Under the pieces are notes generated by a model. That model was not told where the DNA came from, ran no database searches, and was given only the letters and a program-made list of their open reading frames with translations. From Channallabes apus (lineage: Eukaryota > Chordata > Actinopteri > Siluriformes > Clariidae), in NCBI GenBank assembly GCA_030522415.1, contig CM060118.1, positions 27,057,151 through 27,121,150 of the forward strand: DNA of 64,000 bases, written 5' to 3'. This document shows, in pieces, positions 29,301 through 38,438 of the stretch. Numbering within the stretch: the stretch's first letter is position 1; each line of letters opens with the position of its first letter. The position numbers and the translations under genes are program-made.

Positions 29301-31124
29301 TATTCTGCTCAATATTTTCAATTATTTAAGTATTTGTTTGTTAAAAAAAAAAAGAAAAAAGAAAACCTGAATTGTGTGAGATTACAGCAAAGAGAGATTT
29401 CATTATACATTTTAATTTAGTAGTATGCAGTGTATTTTAAATAATGCATGATTATCTTTTTAATTAAAGCAAATGCAATTGTAATAGTAAAGCTATGGGT
29501 TGACTGTGTAAAGTTTTTGGAGTAATTTGACACTTTCAGTGCTATGCTCAGTACAATTCAGATCAGTATAGTTTTTACATGCACTATATGCACAGATAAG
29601 GAACTGTAACATTGCGATAGGTTAATAGCCATCATATGTACAGTATTTGTCTGTGTTCTTCTGTGCTGCACCATTATTATGATTCGAATCTTTAGTTTCA
29701 AAGAAAAAATTCTGCAATGTATTATCTTGTGTGTTCCAGGTAGATAACGCAAAGGTGTTGCATTATGTTGGGGCCGGCGTGGCCTTTCCTACCAGCATGC
29801 TGTTTGTGAGCGTTCAGTCTGCACTCACTTATAGACTGGCCAAGACTCAGGGTGAGTACAGTGTGGGCCATCTGCGTCTCATCATGACCCTGCTGGCGTT
29901 CATAGCCCTGGTGCTCAGTATCCTTCTCTGCTATAGAATTGTCTATATAACTACCAGGGGCGTTTATTTCAAAACAGGATTTTTGATTGTGCAGAATTAA
30001 AAGTGTCCTTTATTTCTTTATATTTAACCCCTGCTACTGTGTTTCACTAGTGTTTTACTAGTGCTTGTATACCATCGAGGTAGAAAGTCTTCTCAGTAGG
30101 CTGGAGCCATGATCATACTGCCTGCTTCACGTCTAAAAAGCTGGCCTCCAAGGAATTCCTTTAATGTCCTAAACATGTCAAAATGGCTTGGAGGGAAGTC
30201 AGGACTGTAGGGGATGTGGCAAGAACGCCCAGCGAAGTTCCTGCAGCGTGCAAGTGGTGCTCATGAATGATTGTATGTACAGTTTCCACAAACCAATGAG
30301 TGTTTTCTATAAGTTGGCGACAAGTTATCCCGTCGATTTTCAATAGTCAGGCATTCTGCTTGCCGTATGTTCACGGGAGCAACTGCATATAACAGAACAA
30401 CAGACCTTGCACTGGACTCCGAGCCACCTTGTCTAGGATTGTTATTTATTGATGTACAGCATTCTTTAAAATGTTTGCACAATTGAAATGTTTTATTAAG
30501 GCTACGAGTCTCATAACTGTACTGTGCTTAAAGTATTCTGAAAATGTCAATCAATTCATCTTCATTCACAGTCCCGGTTTGACTTGAACGCCCCTTGTAT
30601 ATATCTGATGTAATACTCTATATGGTCAAAGGTTTGTAGGCATTTGATGATTATGCTCATAGGGAATTTTGTCCTTCTAGTCCATGCATATTAGTGTGAT
30701 GGTCAGGTGACACATGATTGACTGATGGGGCAGCTGTATGAATGCACACATGGTCCTGATAAAGTGAATGCTAGTGTAAAAGTATTTATTCCAATAATGT
30801 TACATTGTAAATTATGCATTTTTAAGGTATGTAGGATTTCTTTTTATTGTGACAATTCCTTAACTCAGTTGTCCCCAAGGTGGGGTTTTTTTTGTGCAGG
30901 AGAGTTTTGTCCTGCAGCATGCCTCAGCCATCTTCGAGTGGGTCTTCTGTGTCATCATCATGCTGTTTTATGGCACGTTTGCTTTCGAGTTTGCCAGTAT
31001 CTCCAGCAACACCATGATGGTCCTGGCCAGAGGAGGAGCACTAGGTAGCAACAGCCAAGACCACAAAATGGAATCTCTTAGTGGAACTAATCCGCACCAG
31101 CCTGAGAATATGTCCATGCTTTAA
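2355..31124 (+). CDS. tmem150a: TMEM150A, six-span membrane protein (complete, 7 coding exons)
   Basis: Joined coding exons are 2355-2425, 8220-8267, 8773-8859, 15218-15285, 22955-23082, 29740-29917 and 30880-31124. They give 825 nt and 274 aa; human TMEM150A is close to this length. The family (FRAG1/DRAM/TMEM150) has six membrane helices. They can be placed here at about 5-30, 79-103, 110-130, 142-165, 173-196 and 205-230. The first extracellular loop has an N-glycosylation sequon (N43-Q-S), a CCTLDNVPLIS segment and Cys 46/59/60/71/79, the hallmark that separates TMEM150A from B and C. TMEM150A is known to act at the plasma membrane with the PI4KA-EFR3 phosphoinositide machinery. The start ATG has A at -3 and G at +4; a second in-frame ATG is at 2361. 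Which of the two fish co-orthologues this is cannot be told. Confidence 0.93.
2446..2492. repeat. (CA)n microsatellite
   Basis: A near-pure CA dinucleotide run of about 23 units, 20 nt after the exon 2 donor. Confidence 0.95.
4538..6013 (+). mobile_element. Tc1/mariner element A, degraded
   Basis: The termini are inverted repeats: left TACACCGCGTTCCAAATTAT from 4538, right the complement of TACACCATGTTCCAAATTAT ending at 6013, flanked by TA. Each end also has an inner copy of the 'gttccaaattatta' motif (left near 4727, right near 5861), an IR/DR arrangement. A transposase starts with ATG at 4764 (MGKKKNLSAAEKRQ) and is broken by several stops and frameshifts before the intact C-terminal block at 5366-5746. 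Confidence 0.85.
4764..5746 (+). pseudogene. Tc1-type transposase pseudogene (element A)
   Basis: The N-terminal HTH part (about 4764-4860) is readable but followed by in-frame stops and frame changes. The last 126 codons (5366-5743, stop 5744-5746) are open. They carry the second catalytic Asp in HDNAPSHAA and the catalytic Glu in SPDLNPIENLW. The first Asp region (5185-5200, 'tttactgatgagtgtcg') is still visible in a different frame. It is not functional as it stands. Confidence 0.85.
6018..7638 (+). mobile_element. Tc1 element B, near-intact, 1621 bp
   Basis: The left end CAGTGGTGTGAAAAACTATT and its complement at the right end (to 7638) are flanked by TA dinucleotides (6016-6017, 7639-7640). 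Terminal inverted repeats are about 210 bp. Each has an outer motif 'gtgtgaaaaactatttgccc' and an inner motif 'tgtgtgaaaaagtgattgcc' (left 6211-6235, right 7425-7450), i.e. IR/DR structure. It begins 4 nt after the end of element A. Confidence 0.93.
6396..7419 (+). pseudogene. Tc1 transposase, two lesions (element B)
   Basis: The ATG at 6396 opens an HTH/paired-type DNA-binding domain (MPRSKEIQEQMRTKVIEIYQ...). It is interrupted by TGA at 6501-6503, at a place where a CGA arginine codon is likely ancestral. A single frame change follows near 6590-6605, after GRPTKITPRAQ. From there the frame is open to TAA at 7417-7419. The catalytic triad is present: Asp in LWTDETKVELFG, Asp in QQDNDPKHTSK and Glu in SPDLNPIEMLW, with 34 residues between the second Asp and the Glu (DD34E). 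Total length about 340 aa is normal for Tc1. The small number of lesions suggests a fairly young copy. Confidence 0.9.
8220..8267 (+). CDS. tmem150a: tmem150a exon 3
   Basis: This 48-nt exon has acceptor TATATCAG|G and donor AACTG|GTAAGA. It encodes VYAMALYNQHVCPVDNW, the end of helix 1 and the start of the extracellular loop. It enters and leaves in phase 2. Confidence 0.92.
8268..8772 (+). other. tmem150a: tmem150a intron 3
   Basis: A 505-nt GT-AG intron, AT-rich with poly-T runs. No repeat or gene is recognised. Confidence 0.8.
8773..8859 (+). CDS. tmem150a: tmem150a exon 4
   Basis: This 87-nt exon runs from TTTCAG|GTTATAT to TATCAG|GTCAGT. It carries the NQS glycosylation site and the CCTLDNVPLIS signature of TMEM150A. 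Confidence 0.92.
9240..9780 (-). mobile_element. Mariner-family relic with internal deletion
   Basis: It matches the copy at 30095-30610 over shared phrases ('gcttcacgtctgaaacac', 'aatggcttgaaatgagg', 'gtgcaagtggttttg', 'gaatgattgtgtgtac'). The minus strand keeps a decayed mariner HTH region and, directly joined, the KEFLGG-type C-terminal region, so the middle is missing. The plus-strand right end reads 'tctgacttgaatgccc', the family terminus. Confidence 0.65.
11353..11391. repeat. (AT)n microsatellite
   Basis: A pure TA/AT run of about 19 units within intron 4. Confidence 0.95.
12800..13735 (+). mobile_element. Degenerate Tc1 element C
   Basis: The left inner repeat 'tggacaaattagttggtac' and the right 'catttttgtccagggcag' are inverted copies. 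Between them the Tc1 protein can be followed in broken frames: VRHYLNKSGLNERGPWRTPL near 13045-13105, and GQCPLYR/VQIRLNW-type remnants of the first Asp block near 13180. A C-terminal block (SPIESYKNCLIAVIGSKG-like) lies near 13630-13700. It carries many substitutions and stops and is an old copy. Confidence 0.75.
14070..14440 (+). repeat. Two direct copies of a Tc1-type terminus
   Basis: 'gatttttgcacagtacta' (about 14088) and 'gatttttgcagagtactgta' (about 14417) are the same terminus in the same orientation, about 330 bp apart. This looks like an outer/inner repeat pair or two stacked ends. No transposase remains. Confidence 0.5.
15218..15285 (+). CDS. tmem150a: tmem150a exon 5
   Basis: This 68-nt exon follows a long T tract (TTTGTAG|CAAG) and ends CATGG|GTAAGT. 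It encodes KCGTLPPESCFFSLICSTG, the end of the loop and the start of helix 2. It leaves in phase 1. Confidence 0.92.
15730..16200 (-). mobile_element. DNA-transposon relic (Tc1-like, minus strand)
   Basis: The plus strand carries phrases such as 'gatgcctgcaggtttcgtgc' and 'ccaaaatagattgatattt'. These recur in fish Tc1-like elements read from the complement. No open transposase frame survives. The assignment rests on remembered repeat text and is tentative. Confidence 0.4.
16309..17035 (+). repeat. Direct duplication in intron 5, copy 1
   Basis: The sequence from 'gtgcaggtcattcaagttct' to 'gttttaacaacacttgta' is repeated, with scattered substitutions and small indels, at 19673-20380 in the same orientation. 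A 50-bp phrase ('tgttgatagatagcattttt') lies on both sides of this copy (16265 and 17040). Confidence 0.85.
19484..19840. mobile_element. MITE with 'acaccatattgccaaaag' ends
   Basis: The left end 'acaccatattgccaaaag...gacacctg' and the right end 'caggtgtccacatacttttg...gccatacagtg' are inverted repeats of about 33 bp. It is the non-autonomous family whose internal piece also lies at 1290-1500. Terminal scraps of the family lie at 16483-16510, 30625-30715, 45675-45720 and 46850-46885. Confidence 0.75.
19673..20380 (+). repeat. Direct duplication in intron 5, copy 2
   Basis: Homologous to 16309-17035 along its whole length ('ttggccatacagtgcattca', 'gcagcacccataaacatgtc' and many others). Its left part overlaps the right half of the MITE at 19484-19840, so the MITE terminus was carried in the duplication. 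Confidence 0.85.
21055..21330. repeat. GATAA-tailed interspersed repeat fragment
   Basis: 'aagataagataagataag' followed by 'tatacttttattcgttccac' is the typical tail and adjacent sequence of a fish non-LTR type repeat. The class is not proven. Confidence 0.4.
22955..23082 (+). CDS. tmem150a: tmem150a exon 6
   Basis: This 128-nt exon runs from CTTTCAG|TGATGG to TTCCAG|GTGAGA. It encodes the rest of helix 2, a short basic loop (IERRQN) and helix 3, ending in the conserved VGNFQ. It leaves in phase 0. Confidence 0.92.
23297..24372. mobile_element. 1.1-kb fold-back (long inverted repeat) element
   Basis: Two arms of 400-550 bp are inverted copies. The outer ends are 'caaaattcctcaaagc' at 23297 and its complement ending at 24372. 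The inner edges are 'ggctgggttgccagttgcac' near 23678 and its complement near 23828. A short centre (about 23700-23820) has ACACCCTTT repeats. Each arm contains a run of four 'aattcaggtcg'-like units. There is no ORF of transposase type, so it would be mobilised in trans if at all. Confidence 0.85.
25490..25800 (+). repeat. Common fish interspersed repeat
   Basis: Carries the phrases 'ccggtcaacattcacacact', 'ctgcatgtctttggattgtg', 'agtacctggaggaaacccac' and 'gggagaacctgcaaactaca', which recur with variation at 46310-46480. Non-coding. Confidence 0.7.
26424..26458. repeat. (GTT)n microsatellite
   Basis: About ten GTT units; an ORF of poly-Asn on the other strand is an artefact of this repeat. 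Confidence 0.9.
29740..29917 (+). CDS. tmem150a: tmem150a exon 7, ending at a U12-type donor
   Basis: This 178-nt exon starts GTTCCAG|GTAGAT and encodes helix 4 (LHYVGAGVAFP...) and most of helix 5 (LIMTLLAFIALVL). It ends CTCA|GTATCCTTCT, a minor-spliceosome 5' splice site, in phase 1. Reading on gives the non-homologous tail SILLCYRI and a stop, so the exon must end here. Confidence 0.9.
29918..30879 (+). other. tmem150a: U12-type (minor spliceosome) intron 7 of tmem150a
   Basis: The donor GTATCCTTC at 29918-29926 matches eight of nine U12 consensus positions. The branch sequence TTCCTTAAC at 30856-30864 is a perfect match. The acceptor AG is at 30878-30879, 16 nt past the branch A. The resulting junction restores LVLS-GVFFVQ-ESF, the family sequence. 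The 962-nt intron also carries a deleted mariner relic (30095-30610). Confidence 0.88.
30095..30610 (-). mobile_element. Mariner-family relic inside the U12 intron
   Basis: On the minus strand a mariner HTH region is readable in pieces: NIRQAE-type helix, ENRR-x-x and then VHTIIHEHHLHA. It is joined at once to a SPDF-type C-terminal motif and KEFLGG-like text. The central catalytic part is absent. The plus-strand right terminus is 'tttgacttgaacgcccct'. The layout is the same as at 9240-9780. Confidence 0.7.
30880..31124 (+). CDS. tmem150a: tmem150a exon 8 (last coding exon)
   Basis: The exon begins CCCCAAG|GTGGGG, 16 nt after a perfect U12 branch-site sequence. This supplies GVFFVQ, completing helix 5 exactly as in other TMEM150A proteins. 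Helix 6 (FEWVFCVIIMLFYGTFAFEF) and a cytoplasmic tail ending PENMSML follow, with stop TAA at 31122-31124. Confidence 0.92.
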
Positions 31125-32605
31125 CCTCATAGAGGGAGAGATGGCACAGGACTGTCCTTGCTACTCTCTCTCTCTCTCTTTTCCAGTTCCTGATACACAT
31201 ACATCTACAGTAGGGTGCAGAGGAAAAGACTAGCTCAGCAGGGGAATCCTGGCCTACTTCTGTTGTTAATCTGAGCTAACTTTTGCCAAAGGACTTTGCA
31301 CATATTTTTGCACATTGTTGAGACCAAATAATTGTCCAACTTCAGTGTCACTCATTTGTATCCCATAAAAGAAATGACTGTAATGCTTCAAGAAACAGTG
31401 TTGGACTATATGGACTTATGCAGTATGTGTTGATGCTTTGTGAATGTTCATGACATTGGAAGTGTGAAAACGCGATCTGTTATAATTTAACAAAGATACC
31501 GGTCAATAACTCATTACTTCAAGCTCGACTGGACTTCGAGACAATACCGTGCCAGCCCTAGTTGTTTCATGACAAAGCCAGAAATGTTTAACAAACTATA
31601 GAGTTTTGTTTTTGCCTTTTATATTCAACCACATCGCTTATATCTATGCCTTTTAGTTATGTTTGATATTCTCAAACACAGGTGCTTTTTGCATTTTGCT
31701 CGTTAAATATTCTGTTCAGGTCGACTATCGATACCATTGTGCCTTATGAAACGGGGCCAAACAAAGCTGTCTAATGGATATCATTAATAATCTCTAATTC
31801 TGTGTTGTTTATCATACTGTCAAGGACATTGTCCAAGGTTTGAAAGCTACTTTATTTTGTATTTTTAATGTTGTCTAAGGAATGCCGATAAGGCCAGCAA
31901 AAGTTAACTTTACATTAATGCAGAGCGTTCCCATATTTGATGTATATTTGACTTGTCGGTTTATAAATGTGATTATATTCTTGCTCATCTCTGTGCCTCA
32001 GGCCAGTATACCGAAACATATTGTTTGGGATATTTGATTGGTATTTGACTTGATTGAAGGTCTGTTTACATTTTTTTCTCCCAGTTTGTCTCTGAACCAG
32101 CTGCAGTTTAAGAAGAACTCATTCCACTCAGCAGATCCTCCAGATGCTGTTCCTATACATTACTTTGATAGTTGAAGATTTCCGTTTCATTAATCAGACA
32201 TCATTTTCTTTGACTTTCACACCCTTGAAAATTGGTTGATTGTGGTGTATTGTGATCATAAATGCACAAATGTCATAAAATACGATCTGTTGATAGTATG
32301 TACGACTTGCAGCAGGACTACGAGTCTCTTCAACAAAAAGCCATTTTTGCGATAGATATCATCTATTACATACTGTTAATTTTTATGTTGGATGCTAATT
32401 TAAGTGGCCTTAAACAGAAATCCTTTTACCCATTCTGGAGTTGCATTTATAAAATATATGTATAATTTGCTTCACGCGTCTCTATCAGCCAAAGGCAAGG
32501 TGTAAATCTAATTCAGTGCGTCCTGTTGTGCTTGTTTCAGTTCCTAGTCAAATCCTCAGGAAAATCTGTTACACCAGCTTGGAGTCTGTGCTTTGAATAA
32601 AGTTC
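31125..32605 (+). other. tmem150a: tmem150a 3' UTR and poly(A) signal
   Basis: About 1.5 kb of non-coding, repeat-poor sequence follows the stop. It has a CT repeat at 31165-31180 and ends at a consensus AATAAA (32596-32601) followed by GT-rich sequence. A further AATAAA-like site lies near 33177 and could be an alternative end. Confidence 0.6.
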
Positions 32606-33639
32606 AGTTGATCAAGTATTAATTAATGTGTGAACAATTTACAGTAAAACCGGCAAATGCTTATTTGTCATATTTGTCATTTTACTAGTGGACACTAGGT
32701 ATTACACCTGATTTGCAAAAACATCGACACCTTTATGGCCTGTGTGTTCCATGTAATAGTTTTCCTGTTAATGGCTCTAAATGTGCAGTAGCTCTAGGAT
32801 ATGCTATTGCTCTGTCCAGCACAGGGAGAATATCAGGAGGATCCTTTACCTTGATTTGCTAGTGATGACAATATGAGGACATGGCTGTCTGGTGTCTTAA
32901 CCTGATTCACTTTTTGAAGTATAACTTCAACCCAGTCAAAGAACATTTTGCTGAGCAAAAAGTAATAATACATTCGGAACCCGTGCACACAGAAAGCAAG
33001 TACAAATCTACACATTCAATGCAGATGTGCAAATATACGCATAGAAAACAAATAATGGTAGAATAACTGATATGCTGGCTACTAAAAGGCATCTTCCTGT
33101 GCCTTTTTATTAAACCAAAGAGTGAAATAGTTTTTGATGTTTTATTGTACTGTATATTTGCCTTAAGCTGAGCAAAAATAAAGAAAATATAAAGAAAAGA
33201 AACTTTTTTTATGTATTATCTTTATGAACCTTTAGGTATATATATTATATGCTTTTTAGACTTTTTTAGACCCTATACTTTTAATACTCCAGAAAAACAC
33301 ATGGAATGAGTCCATGGTCAACAGTAACAAAGAATTGAAGGATCAGCTGAGATTGAGACTGATCAGCAGTACGATTGCATTAAAATATTTACGCATAAGT
33401 ACAGCAATGAGCTAATTTTAGCATTAAGATATAAATATAAATCCTTCTGTGTTAAGATTGGTTACAAGAATTCAGTCTTATCTGTGATTAGTTAGAGGAC
33501 ACGGCATGTCATACTGTCCAGAAATCTGAAATGGAAACAATTTGCATTGTTTGTTTTATGTGCTTGTGAAATATACAGTATGCTTTCTGCCTTCAATCTT
33601 ATCTTTAGTAAATGAAAAGCATCCTCTATTGGGCTGAGA

Positions 33640-34669
33640 GCAGGTGACTCACCCGGTCAGTGAGGAATATCCCATTTCTTTGCCTAGAGAAACTCGGTTT
33701 TCGGAAACTCTCACTGCATGTTTAGGGTAATTATCTATTAGCAAGATGCATCAGCATCCTGTTGGTTTTTGCAACATTTGGCTGGATCTGAGAAGAGACA
33801 ATAGCCCTATAAACTTCATCCAGTAATCTAGTTCTATTGGCAGCCATGTCTGCTTATGCCATAACAAGCCTGTGCCTCCACCAGGTTTCACAGGTGATGT
33901 GAAACGCTTTGGATCATACTCCATACTTTTCTCTTCACATCATTCTTGCACAAGTTAAATTTGGTTTCATCACTCCAAAGAATCCAGCAAAAGTCTCTTG
34001 AAAAGTCTAATCTGGACTTTCTGTTCTTGAGCATTACTAGTTGCTTACTCCTTGTTGTGAAGCACCTGTATTTACTTCTTAAAGCCATCTCTTGACTGTA
34101 GACTTTGACAATGACACACCTACCTCCACAAGAGTGTTCTTGACTTGGCCAGATGTTGTGAATGGTTTTTCATTCAGTATAGCAGTCCTCTGTGGTCTTC
34201 CAGGCCTTTTGTCGCTGTTGAACTGGCTGAGCAACATTCCAGATTGTTGGATTGGCCACCTGATGTATTTTCTATCTCTTTTATGGGTTTGTTTTGTTGC
34301 ATACATTTTTTCAGCCTAATTACGGCCTCCTTTACTTGCATACAGTAGAAACATGTTGAGAGTTTGAGTGAACAGCTACCAAATGCTAACGTAATACTCC
34401 TCCATGCCTTTTATCTGCTTCATTAGACATGGAGTAACGAGGGAACAAGCCACATTGGCCATGCAACTGATTTCAGCCATTTGTTCATTATGTATGAACC
34501 CCACAAAATGGAGATATGAAAATTTGAATAATGGTTAATGCCACACTTTTGTCAAACCCTTTGAATTAAAGCTAAAGTCTTGACTTCACTTACATATTCA
34601 GTGTTTCATTTCAAATGCAATTTGAAGGTGCTAAAAAAAAAACATCTTACTATAAAATCTATGGACCTG

Positions 34670-34672
<3 letters not shown>
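33640..34672 (-). mobile_element. Tc1 element D, truncated relic on the minus strand
   Basis: The minus strand from about 34300 down reads a Tc1 transposase in pieces: KRPGRPQRT, KPFTTSGQVKNTL, VSLSKSTVKR and, in another frame, LKNRKSRLDFSRDF and the first catalytic block ILWSDETKFNL (about 33950). The high-coordinate end has the family's terminal text 'ttgaattaaagctaaagtct' and the terminus 'ctatggacctgactctgtg'. The low-coordinate end is not found. Confidence 0.75.
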
Positions 34673-34705
<33 letters not shown>

Positions 34706-34721
34706 GAGAGAGAGAGAGAGA
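34672..34721. repeat. (GT)n(GA)n microsatellite
   Basis: A GT run followed by a GA run, starting at the terminus of Tc1 element D. Confidence 0.9.
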
Positions 34722-35704
34722 AAACAGCTGAGACATGAAAGCAAAAACCTGAGAAGAACCAGGCTTAAACGATTCTTCATGGTATTGGGAGGCCATAAAC
34801 AAATCCCTTCTATAACTGTTGGTAAAGATGGTAAATATATTTACTTTACACCAAGACCATTTTGTTGAGATTACCAACTGTTCATTGATGGAGATTTGGA
34901 TACAAAACTGTTCATCAGGATGTAGCTTGAGAGAGACAGAACACATACAATAATTAGGTATTGTCAGTGTCAGGTAATGAATGAAGGTCAGTGTTTTTTC
35001 GTGCAGAATGCACGTCTTTAGTGTGATGATTGCTCAGGGATGATTTCTAATAGACTATGGATATCAGGTGACCTTAAAGAAAAAAACTGAGGGTTGTTAA
35101 GCCTGTCTGTTTACATTCAAAGCCCTCTTGGATATGAAATAAAAAGAAAAATATAACATTTCATATAAAAATGTGTACAATCCAGAATAGTTCAAACTGC
35201 ATATTGTACACGTTTAAATCTCGGTGGGGTTTAATACAATTGGCACAAATGAATTTTTGGTTAATACTCAAAATCTGTTATAGATTGATAGATTATTGCC
35301 CTGATGTGAGTCAGTAAGTAGTTCAGCCGTGTTCAGTTGGTTAGGCAAAAAGTCTGTTGAAATGGACAATGTACTGTAGATACTGAGGATGCTGAATTTA
35401 TTACATTGGATAACTAAGGGTTTGCTACTTGACCGCTTTGGTTGTGTGTATATGATCATAAAAATAACCTGTAATTCAACCCGAGCTCTTGTTGAAGCAC
35501 ATCAAGTTCCCTAAGTCCAACCGGAATATCACTGGAGCTCTAAAAGTAGGGGCTCTGCTGCTTGGAATGCAGCTTGTATATCAAGTAATGGAACAGAATA
35601 GGACAGAAAAACATGACACATGAATCACTTGTTGATGAAGATATTTTTGTCTATGTTTCTCATATAATTCAGTCTTATTTTTTTTACACGTGATAAACAA
35701 GGAA

Positions 35705-35870
35705 GATGAAGTTCATTCATTCATTCATTTTCTATACCGCTTAATCCTGTGTTCAGGGTCGCGGGGGACCTGGAGCCTATCCCAGGAGACTTCGGGCACT
35801 AGGCGGGGTACCCTGGACAGGGTGCCAATCCATCGCAGGGCACACACACATACACACACTCACACACCCA
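35705..35870 (+). repeat. Common fish interspersed repeat ('tcatttt...ctataccgctt')
   Basis: Begins with a (CATT)n run and 'ttttctataccgcttaatcc', continues 'acctggagcctatcccagg' and 'gtgccaatccatcgcagggc', and ends in a short CA repeat. It is one of the most frequent dispersed repeats in teleosts. Non-coding. Confidence 0.75.
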
Positions 35871-36059
35871 ATGAAGATGAAGTTTTTAAGGTTGCAGTGT
35901 TTTTTGGGAACCTTCACAATACTATCATGAAAGCTTATTGCATCTGCACTATGATGCAGAAGGAACTAAGAGAAAAGTCATTTCTATAGCCATCAAGTGC
36001 TTTTTTTTTTTCTTTGGCTCTAACAGCAGCTAACACTCTATGATGTTAGTTTGGGTATC

Positions 36060-36205
36060 TGAGGATCCAGGTTTGGCCCCCGCCCGGATAAAAATAGGAG
36101 AGTTGCGTCAGGAAGGGCATTCGACATAAAACTTATGTGAAACATTTTGTGCAGATCAGATGGTCTGCTGTGGTTACGCCTTGACGGGAGCAGCCAAATG
36201 AAAAT
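36060..36205 (+). repeat. Repeat tail fragment ('gagcagccaaatg')
   Basis: Phrases 'gttgcgtcaggaagggcatt' and 'gacgggagcagccaaatg' mark the 3' part of a common fish repeat. The opposite-strand start ('ggtctttcggctgctccc') is seen at 37740-37758 after a TTG run. Confidence 0.55.
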
Positions 36206-37429
36206 TTTGGCAAACCATTTTTACAATTAGAGTTTGCATGAAATGTCTAATGTACTGTATTTATCATATTCAAAAATAAATAGCATTTAGTCATTAATTA
36301 GGTTTTGAATGAGATGTCCATTAAGGGGTTATTTCTCCTTTAAAATAAAATTTAATGTCCTGACTTATTATTGCTTAGTGCAGTAAAGTTTTCCTTCATA
36401 GAAGAGATTATAACCTTCATACAGTATAACATAACATCATAATTTTACGTCTTTTAGCGGCTATTTTGTGGCTCTTTCAGCACCTTATTTCAATGTTTTT
36501 TATGTGAAATTCTTTAATCATTCCTTGAATCCAAGGAACCCTACAAGTCTTCCTTTAAATGTTCAGCGTCATCCTTATTCAGACTCACACATTATGAGTA
36601 AAACCACCTGTTGAACCAGTCACACTGCAAGATAATTTACATCATTTGGATAATGACAGGTACAGTACAACTTAATCTCATTTGCATTTCTTTCTTGTTC
36701 TTTTCTTATGAACTTGTGAGATGTTTTTACCTAGAAATTGCACAAAAAACTTATGTACATAATAGTTCTATTGTATTTAAATCCAGTAATTAACTCACAG
36801 GCTGATTTTGCTAAAAGCTTTTTATTTTTCTCCTGCCTGTCTTTAAATGTAACCCAGATTGAGTGGATGTTAGAAGGAACATATTACAACCTGTAGATAA
36901 CTGCTTTCGGCATTCACTCTACTTTTTGTACTTTCTGCATGTATGAATGTACTGTATGTATGTATGTTAAAGTTATGGTAATATGACAACAGACAGTACT
37001 TGTAGTATACACACTTGCATATATGCACATGGAATTTGGTACACATTTAGAGCTCATTGAGGCGAACAACTTTCACCTTTCATGGGCTCAACTCAACAGG
37101 AAGTCACTTCTTTTGGGTCATTTGCCAAAACGCACCCACTGGATTTTGATATATTTCTCCTAGGAAATTTATACGATCGCCACCAAACCGGGCCTACAGT
37201 ATATAAAGACACTGAGGATGCAAAAGTGTAGAGAGATTTTTGATATCTCAAACGGGTCAGCCATGATGACTTAAACTTATGCTGAAAAGTGGTTAATACT
37301 ATATCTTCCTGTGTGGCATTATATTGAGTGACATTATATTCAGTGACATCACAGTCAGTGACATCAAAGTGTGATGCTTGTTTTCCGGCATCTGCGGCAT
37401 ATTCTACACACATACACATCACAAATGTT

Positions 37430-37495
37430 AACACTCACGCACACTCACTCACACACGCATGCATGCATGCACACACACTCATATATACACACACA

Positions 37496-37570
<75 letters not shown>

Positions 37571-37573
37571 ACA
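37430..37573. repeat. Compound CA-rich microsatellite
   Basis: ACACTC and GCAT units are followed by a pure CA run of about 33 units (37499-37565). The Thr/His-repeat ORFs across it are artefacts. Confidence 0.95.
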
Positions 37574-38438
37574 GGTTAAACTAAAAAAAAATTAATATTG
37601 CCTATTTAGTGCGGAAAAAAGGATATGTCTATATTGCACAATATTGAACTCTATATATGTTTATAAAAAAAAAAAAAAACAGCAAACCAAATAATGGCTA
37701 TAATTCTCTAAGGTTAATGTTGTTGTTGTTGTTGTTGTTGGTCTTTCGGCTGCTCCCAATGATACCAGCTATTTTCTCAAACCCAATCATACTGTAGGCT
37801 ATGGGGTATTGGGAAACACAATTAGACCACACTGCATCTCTTTGGCCACTGGGGAGGAAACCACAATACAAAAAGAAAAAAACCCCATGAACAGGAATAA
37901 CATGCAAAATTAATGGATGGACCTACTGTACATTAATTGTTGATGGACCACTTTCCAGTTCAGTGGAAACCATGTGAGAGAGCTAGAGTTGAACAGCAAG
38001 AAAATGTGTACAATTTAGAGTATATATAATTTAAGTGAATAATCAGCATTTTATTCGTAAAAAATAAATAAATATCCAGACTTCAAAGACAAGAATGTTT
38101 AAACGTTTCAGTTAAATTAGTTTTAATACCATACAATTTACCTTAGTTACAGTGTTGTTGACAGTATATGACACTATGAGCAATGTCCACTGTCTCACTA
38201 TTTTGACTTAAATGTTAAACAGCAGGACCTGACAATTGTAAGGAATCGCCACTAGAGGGCACTGTTTAGTTTTTGCAGTTTTAGTTTGGCAGACTCAGTT
38301 TCCCAGAAGACACCTCGGTCAGGTGATGCGGGAGCACACCTGAACCGAGGCAGGTCATTAAATCTTCCATAAATAGCTGGGCCCGGTTTCTCGATAACGC
38401 ACACTATTCGCGCGCTAAGAAGACTCTTAAGATATATC

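Larger units (their letters stand above)
23083..29739 (+). other. tmem150a: tmem150a intron 6
   Basis: The 6.7-kb intron contains a fold-back element (23297-24372), an interspersed repeat (25490-25800) and a GTT repeat (26424-26458). Stretches 24400-25480 and 26500-29700 show no gene or repeat I recognise. Confidence 0.7.

Noticed and set aside
29731..30000. ORF running through exon 7 into YRIVYITTRG...
   Set aside because: Homology to TMEM150A stops exactly at LVLS; the remainder is intron read-through.
30894..31124. Acceptor TTTGTGCAG|GAG for the last tmem150a exon
   Set aside because: It has a T tract and looks canonical, but it leaves phase 0 against a phase-1 donor and deletes GVFFVQ. 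The U12 acceptor at 30879 fits phase, branch site and homology.
37328..37595. Thr/His-repeat proteins
   Set aside because: They are translations of the CA microsatellite.
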